Source: Dehalococcoidia bacterium
GTDB lineage: Bacteria > Chloroflexota > Dehalococcoidia > Lucifugimonadales > UBA3495
Assembly: GCA_022827095.1 (NCBI GenBank)
Contig: JAJDTP010000024.1
Location: forward strand, 1 to 60,446
DNA length: 60,446 nucleotides
Reading direction: 5' to 3'
The notes below the pieces were generated by a model that had not been told where the DNA came from, made no database searches, and saw nothing but the letters and a program-made list of their open reading frames with translations. Made by a program: the position numbers and the translations under genes. Shown in pieces: positions 43,180-51,729 of the stretch. Every line of letters begins with the position of its first letter. The first letter of the stretch is position 1.

Positions 43180-43216
43180 CTTCATTCCCTCCAATGCAAC
43201 TCGTGACGATTGGCCG

Positions 43217-44668
43217 TTACTCTTGATCCAGGAACGCCTGCACCTTCTGGCGGAAGGGTTCCTTGTCGTAGTTGTTGAACATCATCATGGCGTTGCGCAC
43301 CGGGTTGCCGCCAAACATGCGCTCGTAGAGCACCTGCCGTCCGCTGAAGGAGCTGCAGGACGCGTCCCAGGCCAGGTGGAACAGCTTGGAGCGGTCCCAC
43401 GCGCTGGTGGAGTCGGTGGCCAGGTAGTGGTTGACCTCCGGCGCGATGCCGGCGGTGAAGTCCGCCTCGGCCGGCAGGGCCATCAGGCTGCTGGTCCCCA
43501 GCAATTGGGCGATCTCAATCATGCGGGGATACAGCGTCCTGCCGAACAGCGTGCGTCCCGCCTGGATGGGGCCCATGGCCGGGCACATCATCCCATACTG
43601 GTTGGGCTTTCCGTCGGCCTCGGCGGCGCGCAGGCAGGCCCGCAGCATGTCCCGGTAGGTGATGATCTCGGCCACCTGCTCCTGCACGTGGGGAATGGAG
43701 CCGGAACCCAGCGTTTCCACCATCAGATCGGCCAGGCCCAGCATGAACTCGGCCTTGACGACGCAGCGGTTCAGCACCTGGTACCCCGTGTGGGCGTTCG
43801 ACATGGTGCCCGTGCCGTAGCCGTTGCAAAGCTCCACGTCGCCCAGGAGGAAGACCCGCTCCCACGGCACCAGCACGTCGTCGAAGAACACCACGGTGTC
43901 CATCTCCTCGAAGCGGGATCCCAGCGGGTGGTCGAAATGGGACCGGCCCTGGTCCAGGCTCTGCCGGCACAGGAACTTGACGCCGGGAGTGTCGCACGGG
44001 ATGGAGAAGGAGAAGGAGTGCTTCCAGTCGTCGTCGGCCAGGCGGTGGCTGGCCACGGGGTAGATGGCGATCTCGTCTGAGATTGGGCCCAGAGTCGCCA
44101 AGACCCGGCTGCCCCGAACCACCAGGCCGGCGTCGGTCTGCTTGATGGCGGTCAGCGCCACCTCCTCGGTCAGGTTGTCCGCGGCGGCCGGCGTGCGGCT
44201 CCGCTGCAGGTTGACCAGGGCGTGGGTGAGGGTGACGTCGTTCTCGCGCAGGAACTCGTGGTAGTTGAGGACGTTCTTCTTGAACTCCGGCCGGTCCTGG
44301 GCGAAGTAGTCCGCCGAGCCGGCCCAGGCGGTGAAGATGGAGTTCATGAAATCCGGCGAGCGGCCCATCATGCCGCAACTGGCCCAGGCCCAGTGTGACA
44401 TCATCTCCCGCTTGCGTATCAGATCTTCCTCGGTGCGCGGGATCTGGAAGGACAGGCCCACCGGATCGCCGGTGCTCGGCGAGGCAAAGGTCATTTCCTC
44501 TCGCAGCGTGGGATCATGCTGCATGTCGTACAGCGCGGCCACCCCCTTGACCCCGTTGCGCAGGCCCGGGTGAGTGGTCACGTCCTTGACCTTCTCGCCG
44601 TCGATCCACACCTCCCGCGGTCGGTCCCGGAGGCCGGCGATGTATTCCTGTCCGGTGCGCGCTGGCAT
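43217..44668 (-). CDS. 4-hydroxyphenylacetate 3-monooxygenase-like oxygenase (HpaB family)
   Basis: FADH2-dependent aromatic hydroxylase, oxygenase component, 483 residues. Family landmarks: RTGQEYIAGLRDRPREVWID at the start, SHWAWASCGMMGRSPDFMN, LNLQ-type ALVNLQRSR, VVFFDDVLVPWERVFL, and the C-terminal ERMFGGNPVRNAMMMFNNYD. It needs a separate flavin reductase (HpaC), none of which is seen in the window. Substrate could be a phenol; the VOC neighbour would open the resulting ring. Confidence 0.85.
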   Translation of the reverse strand: MPARTGQEYIAGLRDRPREVWIDGEKVKDVTTHPGLRNGVKGVAALYDMQHDPTLREEMTFASPSTGDPVGLSFQIPRTEEDLIRKREMMSHWAWASCGMMGRSPDFMNSIFTAWAGSADYFAQDRPEFKKNVLNYHEFLRENDVTLTHALVNLQRSRTPAAADNLTEEVALTAIKQTDAGLVVRGSRVLATLGPISDEIAIYPVASHRLADDDWKHSFSFSIPCDTPGVKFLCRQSLDQGRSHFDHPLGSRFEEMDTVVFFDDVLVPWERVFLLGDVELCNGYGTGTMSNAHTGYQVLNRCVVKAEFMLGLADLMVETLGSGSIPHVQEQVAEIITYRDMLRACLRAAEADGKPNQYGMMCPAMGPIQAGRTLFGRTLYPRMIEIAQLLGTSSLMALPAEADFTAGIAPEVNHYLATDSTSAWDRSKLFHLAWDASCSSFSGRQVLYERMFGGNPVRNAMMMFNNYDKEPFRQKVQAFLDQE

Positions 44669-44715
44669 GATCCTGCACCTCCTGTCAAAATCCTCGACGA
44701 CGGTCGCTGCAATCT

Positions 44716-44826
44716 GTCAGAAGCAGGATTTTCAAGATTTTAGGATTACCGGGATTGGAACCGCTCCGTGATGGATATCTCCTAATCCTGCCAAATCATA
44801 AAATCCCGTAAATCCCGCTTCTGATG
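44716..44826. repeat. Interspersed inverted repeat, family D, copy 4
   Basis: Left TGTCAGAAGCAGGATTTTC and right AATCCCGCTTCTGATGG with central GATTGG/CCTAATCCTG arms. It lies between the HpaB-like and LLM genes and does not interrupt either. Confidence 0.85.
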
Positions 44827-44837
44827 GCTTCCTCCGG

Positions 44838-45890
44838 TTATTTGAACTCCGGCATGACCTCCTGGGTCAGCAGCGTCAAACTGCGGTGTACCGCCTCCTT
44901 GGGCAGGAACCCACCGGGGTTCAACTCGGCGGTGACTCCGCTGATGCCCAGCATGTCCTGGAACTCGTGCAAGCGATCAACGACCTGCTCCGGGCTGCCG
45001 AACACGACCCGGGTCTCCAGTAAGTCCTCGTAGGTAGAGTTGGCCAGCTTCTCATAGCGCGCCTGCCGTTTCTCTGACGCTTCCACGCCGGCCCTCCCCA
45101 GGGAGTACTCGAACAGTTCACGCTGCCGCCGGAAAAATGCTTCGATGCTGTCCCGTGGTTCCTCGATCGCCTCCGCTTCGCTGGGGGCGATGTATACGGG
45201 AACGCGCACGTTGATGTCTCCGCCGTCGCCCGGGTGACCGGCGGCCCGCCATTCGTCCTTGTACTCCTGGAGGTTGGTCTTCAACTCCTCAACGTCCATG
45301 GTCCGCAGACCCAGGAATATGGGCTGACCCAACCGACCGATGCGGCCGAAGCTGTCCTCGCTGCTGGCCGCGATGCGGACTTTAGGGTGTGGCTTCTGGT
45401 AGGGGACCGGCGACAGTGTGGCGTTGGTGATCGTGTTGTACTTGCCCTCATAGGAGAAAGTTTCCCCGGACCACGCCTGCAGGATGATGTCCAGCGCTTC
45501 CTGGAACCGCTCCTTGCTCTCGCCGTAGTCGATGCCCATGATGTCGTAGGCGCGGACGTTGCCGCTGCGTCCCACGCCCAGCTCGAAGCGCCCCTCGCTG
45601 AGCTGGTCCACGGTGGCGGTTTCCTCGGCGATGCGCAGAGGGTGGATCAACGGCAACACCTGCACCGCCATCCCCGTCCGCAGCCGCTTGGTTCGGGTGG
45701 CGATGGAGGTGGCGACGATGATGGGCGCCGACAGCACAGACCGATTGGGATTGAAGTGCATCTCGCCCAACCAGACGGTATCCAGTCCCAACTCCTCAGC
45801 CAGGTCGATCTCCTCGAAGGCTTCCTGGAATGCGTCCGCGTGGGTGGGGTGGCCGCCGATGTTGAAGTTGGCGTTGATTCCGAAGTCCAT
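44838..45890 (-). CDS. LLM-class flavin-dependent oxidoreductase
   Basis: Luciferase-like monooxygenase of 350 residues. Landmarks: LAEELGLDTVWLGEMHFNP, IVVATSIATRTKRLRTGMAV, EGRFELGVGRSGNVRAYD and C-terminal VFGSPEQVVDRLHEFQD. It is the second of three LLM genes here. It lies between the Rieske dioxygenase genes and the HpaB-like gene on the same strand, so it probably takes part in the same catabolic route, perhaps supplying hydroxylation of a ring or side chain. Confidence 0.87.
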   Translation of the reverse strand: MDFGINANFNIGGHPTHADAFQEAFEEIDLAEELGLDTVWLGEMHFNPNRSVLSAPIIVATSIATRTKRLRTGMAVQVLPLIHPLRIAEETATVDQLSEGRFELGVGRSGNVRAYDIMGIDYGESKERFQEALDIILQAWSGETFSYEGKYNTITNATLSPVPYQKPHPKVRIAASSEDSFGRIGRLGQPIFLGLRTMDVEELKTNLQEYKDEWRAAGHPGDGGDINVRVPVYIAPSEAEAIEEPRDSIEAFFRRQRELFEYSLGRAGVEASEKRQARYEKLANSTYEDLLETRVVFGSPEQVVDRLHEFQDMLGISGVTAELNPGGFLPKEAVHRSLTLLTQEVMPEFK

Positions 45891-46074
45891 GCATCTACCT
45901 CATGCGTTTTTGGTGGCCCATGAGTCGGAAAAATACACCCGACACTTGCGCCAAGCCTGATTACGGCAAAGTACAGCACACGCCAACCGGCGGTCAAGGC
46001 GGGACGTGCCCGTGCGCGTGGTCAGCGTGCCACGCCGGGCAACCTCGCGTTGCCGGGGCTCTGAGGCGAACGCG

Positions 46075-46608
46075 CTAGAAGAACACGCTGAGGTTCTTCG
46101 CCAGGATGACGTTGCTGTCCAGCACGATGGTGCGGCGGGCGATTTGCCAGCTCCCATCCACGGGACGCAGCACGTCCTCCCGGTACCCTGCGAAAACATT
46201 CTCCTCGGTCTCGTGATGTGACCGGTACAAGATGAACGCCGTTTTGGCATGCACCTCGCCGTCGGGCTGCAGATCCGCCACCAGATTGCCCACCAGGTGC
46301 CGCGTGCGCGACGGCGGGTCCTCGCCCCAGGCCATCCCCGTTTCCAGACGGTCCACCCGCATCCGCAGGTACGTCTTGTCGTCCTCGAAGATCGCCAGGT
46401 CGCCCACCGGGGTCAACTCCCGGTCCGTTTCGTGCCGGTGTACGTTCAGCCGCCGGGGCATGAAGTAGAACACGTCCTCGGTGAACAGGTCGAGCCACTC
46501 CCGGAAGCGCCGCTCGTCCAGCAGCCACGCCTCACGGATGTAGAACTCCATCAACTCGTGCCAGAGCTCAATCCGTGCGGCAGTTGTCATCCGCGTTTCG
46601 GTAGCCAT
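46075..46608 (-). CDS. Aromatic-ring-hydroxylating dioxygenase, beta subunit
   Basis: Small (structural) subunit of 177 residues in the SnoaL/cystatin-like fold. ELMEFYIREAWLLDERRFRE opens it, WLDLFTEDVFYFMPRRLNVH follows, then RHLVGNLVADLQPDGEV and C-terminal WQIARRTIVLDSNVILAKN. The ATG follows GGAGACTT. It lies downstream of the alpha subunit on the same strand, separated by a family D repeat (46651-46760). Confidence 0.86.
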   Translation of the reverse strand: MATETRMTTAARIELWHELMEFYIREAWLLDERRFREWLDLFTEDVFYFMPRRLNVHRHETDRELTPVGDLAIFEDDKTYLRMRVDRLETGMAWGEDPPSRTRHLVGNLVADLQPDGEVHAKTAFILYRSHHETEENVFAGYREDVLRPVDGSWQIARRTIVLDSNVILAKNLSVFF

Positions 46609-46650
46609 AAGTCTCCAGGAGCGCCGCTCGTACCCGCTTGCGGGCAAATT

Positions 46651-46760
46651 GTCTGAAGCAGGGTTTGCCGGATTAGAAGATGCACAGGATTACGAACGTT
46701 CCACGACCGAACCGCTCCAATCCTGTCAATCCCAAAATCCAGAAAATCCTGATTCTGACA
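46651..46760. repeat. Interspersed inverted repeat, family D, copy 5
   Basis: Left GTCTGAAGCAGGGTTTGCC and right mirror AATCCTGATTCTGACAG with central CCAATCCTGTC. The left half is diverged. It separates the Rieske alpha and beta genes; the pair still looks co-transcribed, so the repeat would be in their mRNA. Confidence 0.8.
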
Positions 46761-46788
46761 GCCCAGCAAACCGAGGACGCACAAACTA

Positions 46789-48129
46789 CTATCCTCGCAG
46801 CGTGGCCGTGCCCTCGTAGTCCATGGCCTTCGGCTCCAGCGGGACGTCCTCCCAGTTGTCGGCGTTCATGAACTGCTCCCAACGGCGATAGAACAGGCGC
46901 TGGTTGCTCTCCGAGGTGTAGCGTTCGGCAACGATGCCCGGGTAGTCGGGATGGCGCGTGTCATGGCCCACGCCCATAGAGAGGTCCTGGGTGTACTTCC
47001 GCCCCATGCGGGTCAGCGCCGACTCGGTCACGCCGCGCCAGTTGTCCATGTCGTCCTGCTCAAAGATCCCGTTGACCCCGTTGTAGTTGGCGCTGCCGCG
47101 ACGCAGGGCCGTCTTCAGCTCGTCCGGCATGTCCTTCTCCAGCACCACGAAGTGCCAGAACTCGGTTTCCACCGGGCCCCGAGGATGCGCCAGCCGCAGC
47201 CCCAGCACGCCGTTGGGGAACAGGCTGTGGTTGCCCAGGTGCAACCGGGTGCGCAGGCTGCCCAGCCGCCGCTCCGCCTCGGGCAGGGTGGCGCGGTAAT
47301 ATTCCTCGAATGCCTCCCGGTTCTCGGCGGTGACGCCGTGGGTCTGCCGGACCTGGTCGGCCCGCTCCAGGAATCGCATGGTCAGCGAGTGCCCGTTGAC
47401 GAACAGGTGCTTGTTCTCCGACTGGAACTGCTGCTCGTGGGTCAGGCGCGGGATGCCGCGATGCCGGCCCTGCACGATGATGGTGGACAGGTGCGTCGTG
47501 GGCACGTGGTAGTTGTCCGAGCAGTTGTCCACCGCCGTTTTCCAGTTCAGTGGCTCGATCCATTTGATTGGGCCGATGGCCTCGGTGCCGTTGTCCAGCC
47601 GGTTGAACGAGACGTCCAGCAGCCACCGGGCATCGCCCAGGTAGTCGTCCAGGCTCGGCGCGCCGTGGTCCCAGGTGGCGAACACGATGCCGGCGTAGGT
47701 GTCCACCCGCGCCTCGATGAGGCCCAGGCAATCCCGGTCCAGCGCGCCGTAGTAGGCTTCCTCGTCACCCGGCACGTACTCCAGCGCGCCCTCGTTGGAG
47801 AAGGTCCAGCCGTGGTAGGCGCAAGCGAAGTTCCGCGAGTTGCCCACGTCGGTGCGCACGATGCGGTTGCCCCGGTGGCGGCACATGTTCAGGTAGGCGC
47901 GCAGGTTGCCCCGACCGTCGCGGCACAGGATCACCGGCTCCTCGCCCATGTAGGTGTGGAAGAAGTCGTTGGTGTTGGGCACCAGCGTCTCGTGGCCGAT
48001 CATCAGCCAGGCCCGCCCGAACACCTTCTCCTGCTCCTCGGCGTAGATGTCGGGATCGACGAAGATGCGCCGGTCCAGCTGTCCGGTCTCGAGATCGATT
48101 ATCTGGTGTCTGCGGCCAGCGGCAACCAT
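46789..48129 (-). CDS. Rieske aromatic-ring-hydroxylating dioxygenase, alpha subunit
   Basis: Catalytic subunit of 446 residues. The Rieske [2Fe-2S] ligands are C83-x-H85 and C103-x2-H106 (NMCRHRGNR, FACAYHGW). The mononuclear iron site is in VDNCSDNYHVPTTHLS with its Asp/His pair. The enzyme adds O2 to an aromatic ring using electrons from a ferredoxin and reductase, which are not in this window. Start at 48129 is preferred; an in-frame TTG at 48150 is possible. It heads the minus-strand cluster down to 42700. Confidence 0.9.
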   Translation of the reverse strand: MVAAGRRHQIIDLETGQLDRRIFVDPDIYAEEQEKVFGRAWLMIGHETLVPNTNDFFHTYMGEEPVILCRDGRGNLRAYLNMCRHRGNRIVRTDVGNSRNFACAYHGWTFSNEGALEYVPGDEEAYYGALDRDCLGLIEARVDTYAGIVFATWDHGAPSLDDYLGDARWLLDVSFNRLDNGTEAIGPIKWIEPLNWKTAVDNCSDNYHVPTTHLSTIIVQGRHRGIPRLTHEQQFQSENKHLFVNGHSLTMRFLERADQVRQTHGVTAENREAFEEYYRATLPEAERRLGSLRTRLHLGNHSLFPNGVLGLRLAHPRGPVETEFWHFVVLEKDMPDELKTALRRGSANYNGVNGIFEQDDMDNWRGVTESALTRMGRKYTQDLSMGVGHDTRHPDYPGIVAERYTSESNQRLFYRRWEQFMNADNWEDVPLEPKAMDYEGTATLRG

Positions 48130-48211
48130 TGAGCACCCCCGGGATGTCAAATCAGGGCTTCTGCATCAGTATCGATCATACGGTGCATCCTGTCTATCTA
48201 TCCGACAGTCT

Positions 48212-48371
48212 GTAACTGTTCAGAATTCAGGAGGCTGTCATTGCGAGGCGCTTGCGCCGTGGCAATCTCGTCGCCGTAGCAGCAACCTCTGCCCCGAACG
48301 CCTCCCTTGCGCCATCGAGATTGCCACGCTGCGCTCGCAATGACTCTTTCCCCGCAACTCTGAACAGTTGC
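48212..48371. repeat. Palindromic repeat element, family A, copy 3, with 8-bp target duplication
   Basis: Starts GTAACTGTTCAGAATTC and ends, on the other strand, GCAACTGTTCAGAGTTG. The core (GTCATTGCGAGGCGCTTGC ... GCGCTCGCAATGAC) is the shared one. The identical octamers GACAGTCT flank it at 48204-48211 and 48372-48379. Together with the IS66-type element it defines a common end sequence. The rest of 48130-48584 is gene-free; its last 100 bases are AT-rich and probably carry the promoter of the secreted-protein gene. Confidence 0.9.
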
Positions 48372-48584
48372 GACAGTCTATCTATCCGCCAGGACGGGAA
48401 GGGGCATTAGGTCGTCGACGCCAACCGATCGCCGGGACCTCAACATCATCGCCAGACGAAATACCATCTGCGTGAACAGCCCAACGATTGACTGAAACCG
48501 ACTACGCAGGTACCATTAAACCCATAAATTCAATGTAAATCACCATACACAATCACATTCATAACAATACAAGGAGCTATAACT

Positions 48585-49445
48585 ATGAATGTCAGATTCC
48601 CCATACGGACCCGCCTTGTCCTTTCTCTCGCCACCTTCGGCCTCATCGTGCTGGTCGGGACGATCATGCTCTCTGAACTGGCTTTTTCTCCCGACCAGGG
48701 CGCCGAGGCACACAGCCTGATCTATATCGAGGAATGTGCCGGCACCGTCACCGAGGAAGGACCGAGCGAACAGAAGTTGGCGATTGTCACTACCACGGCT
48801 GACGACCAGGGCCTGTTCTATTACCTTGACATGGTGAACGGCACGGCCGACCATTCCGACTACGGTTACGTAAGTGGGGGGATCATCACGTCCAACCCCC
48901 ACCATCTGAAAACCGTCATCATCGACGATGACCGGTTGGACGATGACGAGACGTTCACCGTGACGGTCGGTTCCAAAGCACACAATATCGGCCGCAATTC
49001 AGACCAGCGATGCTTAATCACCATCACGGACAACGACCCGCCCCGGGTGCGTCATATGCGATTGGTTTCCGAGCCGGCAGACGGTGACACCTACCGCCGG
49101 GGTGAGAAAATCGAAATCGAAGTGGTGTTCGACACCAAAGTTCGTGTCGTTGGCCACCCGGTTGTGCGCTTGTGGATCAGCGTGCCCGAGCGAGGCGTGT
49201 GGTCCTACCCAACGGACCCGTCGGACATCAAGCGGGCAGCCTACGTCAGCGGAAGCGACACCAAAGTGCTGAAGTTCGCTTATGAGGTCAGGGCTGGAGA
49301 TTGGGACAGCGATGGCCTGGTCGTCCCGTCCCTCAACCACACCAGCCTCGGTAAAGGCACGATCAAGTGGGCCTTTGGCGATCGCGACGCAGACCATTTC
49401 ACCGATCTCCCGCACCATGCCCACAAGGTCGATGGCGGAGAGTAA
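48585..49445 (+). CDS. Secreted protein with Calx-beta-like and bacterial Ig-like modules
   Basis: Exported or anchored protein of 286 residues. One hydrophobic N-terminal helix (about 13-33) precedes a Calx-beta-type module (FYYLDMVNGTADHSDYG, VIIDDDRLDDDETFTVTVG, then ITITDNDPP at about 145). A second beta module of the YRRGEKIEIEVVFDTKVRVV / VRLWI type follows (about 165-265). Such modules occur in adhesive or cell-surface proteins. The start is behind AAGGAG. No enzyme domain; function likely structural or binding. Confidence 0.7.
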   Translation: MNVRFPIRTRLVLSLATFGLIVLVGTIMLSELAFSPDQGAEAHSLIYIEECAGTVTEEGPSEQKLAIVTTTADDQGLFYYLDMVNGTADHSDYGYVSGGIITSNPHHLKTVIIDDDRLDDDETFTVTVGSKAHNIGRNSDQRCLITITDNDPPRVRHMRLVSEPADGDTYRRGEKIEIEVVFDTKVRVVGHPVVRLWISVPERGVWSYPTDPSDIKRAAYVSGSDTKVLKFAYEVRAGDWDSDGLVVPSLNHTSLGKGTIKWAFGDRDADHFTDLPHHAHKVDGGE

Positions 49446-49539
49446 CGTGGAAATTAACTGAGTACAACTGCGGAAACGCCGTACAATCGGCATGTTGCTG
49501 CGCCGTTGTCCTGAGGGACCCTGGCGGCGCGGTTGTAGC

Positions 49540-49567
49540 TCTGGGGCTGCTATCTTGGCAGCCCCAG
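49540..49567 (+). terminator. Terminator-like hairpin
   Basis: TCTGGGGCTGC and GCAGCCCCAGA form an 11-bp stem about 95 bases after the secreted-protein stop. No T-run follows. It could end that transcript before the hydrolase gene. Confidence 0.4.
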
Positions 49568-49696
49568 AACGCGGGTTAACCCGGACCCCGCTGCCCGCAC
49601 ACTCACGGGCGACTTTATCGTGGCGACGCAGGGGCAAACGAAATACTCTGGTAAAGTACGGATGGGCAGAGCCAAGTCGGAAAATGCGAGGGAGAG

Positions 49697-50542
49697 ATGT
49701 CCGCCGCTGCTTTCACCGAAGAATCCACCAGCCGCACCATCATGGTGGGCGACATGCCCGTGCACTACCACGACGTCGGCCAGGGCGAGCCGGTGGTCAT
49801 GCTCCATTCCTACGGCATCGGCACCACCGGTTGGATCACCTTTCACAAGGTGCTACCGGCCTTCGCCGAGAGGTACCGCTGCATCGTCATGGACCTGCCC
49901 AACTTCGGCCGCACCGGTCCCGTCGTCTACAACGAGCCGCTGCACAACCTCCAGGCCCGCACCGCCCTGGGATTGATGGACGCGCTGGGCATCGAGAAGG
50001 CGCACCTGGTGGGAAACTCCCAGGGAGGGCAGTCGGCGATGGTGCTGGCGATGAAGGAGCCGGAGCGGGTCAACAAGCTGGTATTCGGCGCCTGCCACAT
50101 CCGCACCGGCGGCGACCTGTACCTCATGGGCAACCGTCCTTCCGAGGGCAGCCTGATCACGCGGGAGACCCGCGACAATCCCACCCGCGACAACGTCCGC
50201 CGCTACCTGCAGACCCACATCGACGATAACGCCCTGGTCACCGACGAGTTGGTGGATTACATCCACGGCCACTACACCGGCAACCCGGACCACATCGATG
50301 CCGACGCGAAGTCAGTCAGCGTGCCCTACGACCACGGCGTCGACCTGCCCAACATCACCGCGCCCAGCCTCATCATCTGGGGCCGCTACGACCGCATGTG
50401 CGTCTTCGAAATCGGCATCGCCGCCCTGAACAACCTGGCCGACTCGCGCCTGGTGGTCCTCAACAACTGCGGCCACTGGGTGCCCTTCGAGAAGCCGGAG
50501 GAGTACACCGCCCACGTGCTCAACTTCCTCCAAGGCTGGTGA
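49697..50542 (+). CDS. Alpha/beta hydrolase, meta-cleavage-product-hydrolase-like
   Basis: Hydrolase of 281 residues, closest in look to MhpC/BphD. Motifs: VVMLHSYGIGTTGWITF (oxyanion region), MDLPNFGRTG, nucleophile elbow LVGNSQGGQSAMVLA (Ser in GNSQGG), acid strand LIIWGRYDRMCVFE and NNCGHWVPFEKPEEY (catalytic His). C-C bond hydrolases of ring-fission products share this exact pattern, which fits the neighbouring dioxygenase and VOC genes. A GGGAGAG site precedes the ATG. Confidence 0.85.
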   Translation: MSAAAFTEESTSRTIMVGDMPVHYHDVGQGEPVVMLHSYGIGTTGWITFHKVLPAFAERYRCIVMDLPNFGRTGPVVYNEPLHNLQARTALGLMDALGIEKAHLVGNSQGGQSAMVLAMKEPERVNKLVFGACHIRTGGDLYLMGNRPSEGSLITRETRDNPTRDNVRRYLQTHIDDNALVTDELVDYIHGHYTGNPDHIDADAKSVSVPYDHGVDLPNITAPSLIIWGRYDRMCVFEIGIAALNNLADSRLVVLNNCGHWVPFEKPEEYTAHVLNFLQGW

Positions 50543-50633
50543 TTCGAGCCCGCCCCAACGCGTCGCGACCGTATAATGGACGCGGCGGCGTTCCCAGCGA
50601 GACACACTCCAGAGCCGCCGTGAGGTGCGTGCA

Positions 50634-51596
50634 ATGTCACAGGTGAACAACTTCGGAGTCCTGCTGCCCACCCGGGGCGTGCTCGTATACGCCGGCACCG
50701 ACGGCCCCAGGGTGGAACTCACCTGGCAGATGGCCGAATCCGCCGAGCGCATCGGCTACGACTCCGTATGGGTCGGCGACAGCATCACCTCCAAGCCCCG
50801 CATGGAACCGCTCACGGCCATGGCCGCCATCGCCGCGCGCACCAGCCGGGTGAAGGTCGGCACCGCCGTCCTGCTCAACGCCCTGCGCCATCCGGTGCAC
50901 CTGGCCCACTCTGCGGCCACCATCGACAACATATCCGCCGGGCGCACGATTCTGGGCTTGGGCGTCGGCCGCGGCAACAACCAGATGTTCATCGACGAGC
51001 ATGCCGCCGTCGGCGTTCCCATCGCCGAACGCGCCCCCCGCATGGAGGAGAGCATCCGCGTCATGCGCGCCCTGTGGACCGGCGAGGCGGTCACCTCCGA
51101 GGGGGATTTCTATCCGCTGAAGGACGTCGTTCTGGAACCCGGCCCCGTCCAGCCCTCAATCCCCCTCTGGATCTCCAGCAACTGGGTGCGGCGCGGCCTG
51201 GCCCGTGTTGCTGAGCTGGGCGACGCCTGGATCACCAACGTTCCGTCTACCGAGCTGTTCGACCGGTGCTGGGAGCGCATCAAGCAGAACGCCGGGGAAC
51301 TGGGCCGCGACGCGTCCGAGATCGGCCGCTGCCTGTATGTCTCCGTGAACCTGAAGGACGACACCGACTCCGCCCTGGCCGAGGGCGACCGGTTCATGCA
51401 GGCCTACTACAGCGTGCCCTATGACATCATCAGCAAGCAGTTGCTGTGTGTTTTCGGCCCGCCACAGAAGTGCATCGACGCCATCAAGGCCTACCAAAAC
51501 AGCGGCGCCGACTACTTCATCGTCCGCTTCGCCTCACCCGACCAGATGGGACAGATGGCCCGCTTCACCGAGGAAGTCCTGCCCCACGTGTCTTGA
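50634..51596 (+). CDS. LLM-class flavin-dependent oxidoreductase, F420-type-like
   Basis: Luciferase-like protein of 320 residues: FGVLLPTRGVLVYA at the start, AERIGYDSVWVGDSI, TSRVKVGTAVLLNALRHPVH, AGRTILGLGVGRGNN and C-terminal VFGPPQKCIDAIKAYQNSG. The start pattern resembles the F420-dependent group (G-V-L-L-P-T). It lies 91 bases downstream of the meta-cleavage-type hydrolase on the same strand, so both may be transcribed together. Confidence 0.85.
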   Translation: MSQVNNFGVLLPTRGVLVYAGTDGPRVELTWQMAESAERIGYDSVWVGDSITSKPRMEPLTAMAAIAARTSRVKVGTAVLLNALRHPVHLAHSAATIDNISAGRTILGLGVGRGNNQMFIDEHAAVGVPIAERAPRMEESIRVMRALWTGEAVTSEGDFYPLKDVVLEPGPVQPSIPLWISSNWVRRGLARVAELGDAWITNVPSTELFDRCWERIKQNAGELGRDASEIGRCLYVSVNLKDDTDSALAEGDRFMQAYYSVPYDIISKQLLCVFGPPQKCIDAIKAYQNSGADYFIVRFASPDQMGQMARFTEEVLPHVS

Positions 51597-51636
51597 TTGA
51601 CCAGGCTTCGCGCTACCTCTCTCGCGCAACCATTGT

Positions 51637-51727
51637 GTCATCGCGATGAACGTAGTGACGCGGCGATCTCGTTGCCTGAAGAATCACCCTTCCAACGACG
51701 GGATCGCCGCGCTGCGCTCGCAATGAT
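51637..51727. repeat. Palindromic repeat core, degenerate copy
   Basis: GTCATCGCGATGAACGTAG on the left and CGCTGCGCTCGCAATGATGG on the right, with the outer ACCAT/ATGGT pair. Terminal repeats of families A or B are not evident. It sits between convergent genes. Confidence 0.6.
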
Positions 51728-51729
51728 GG

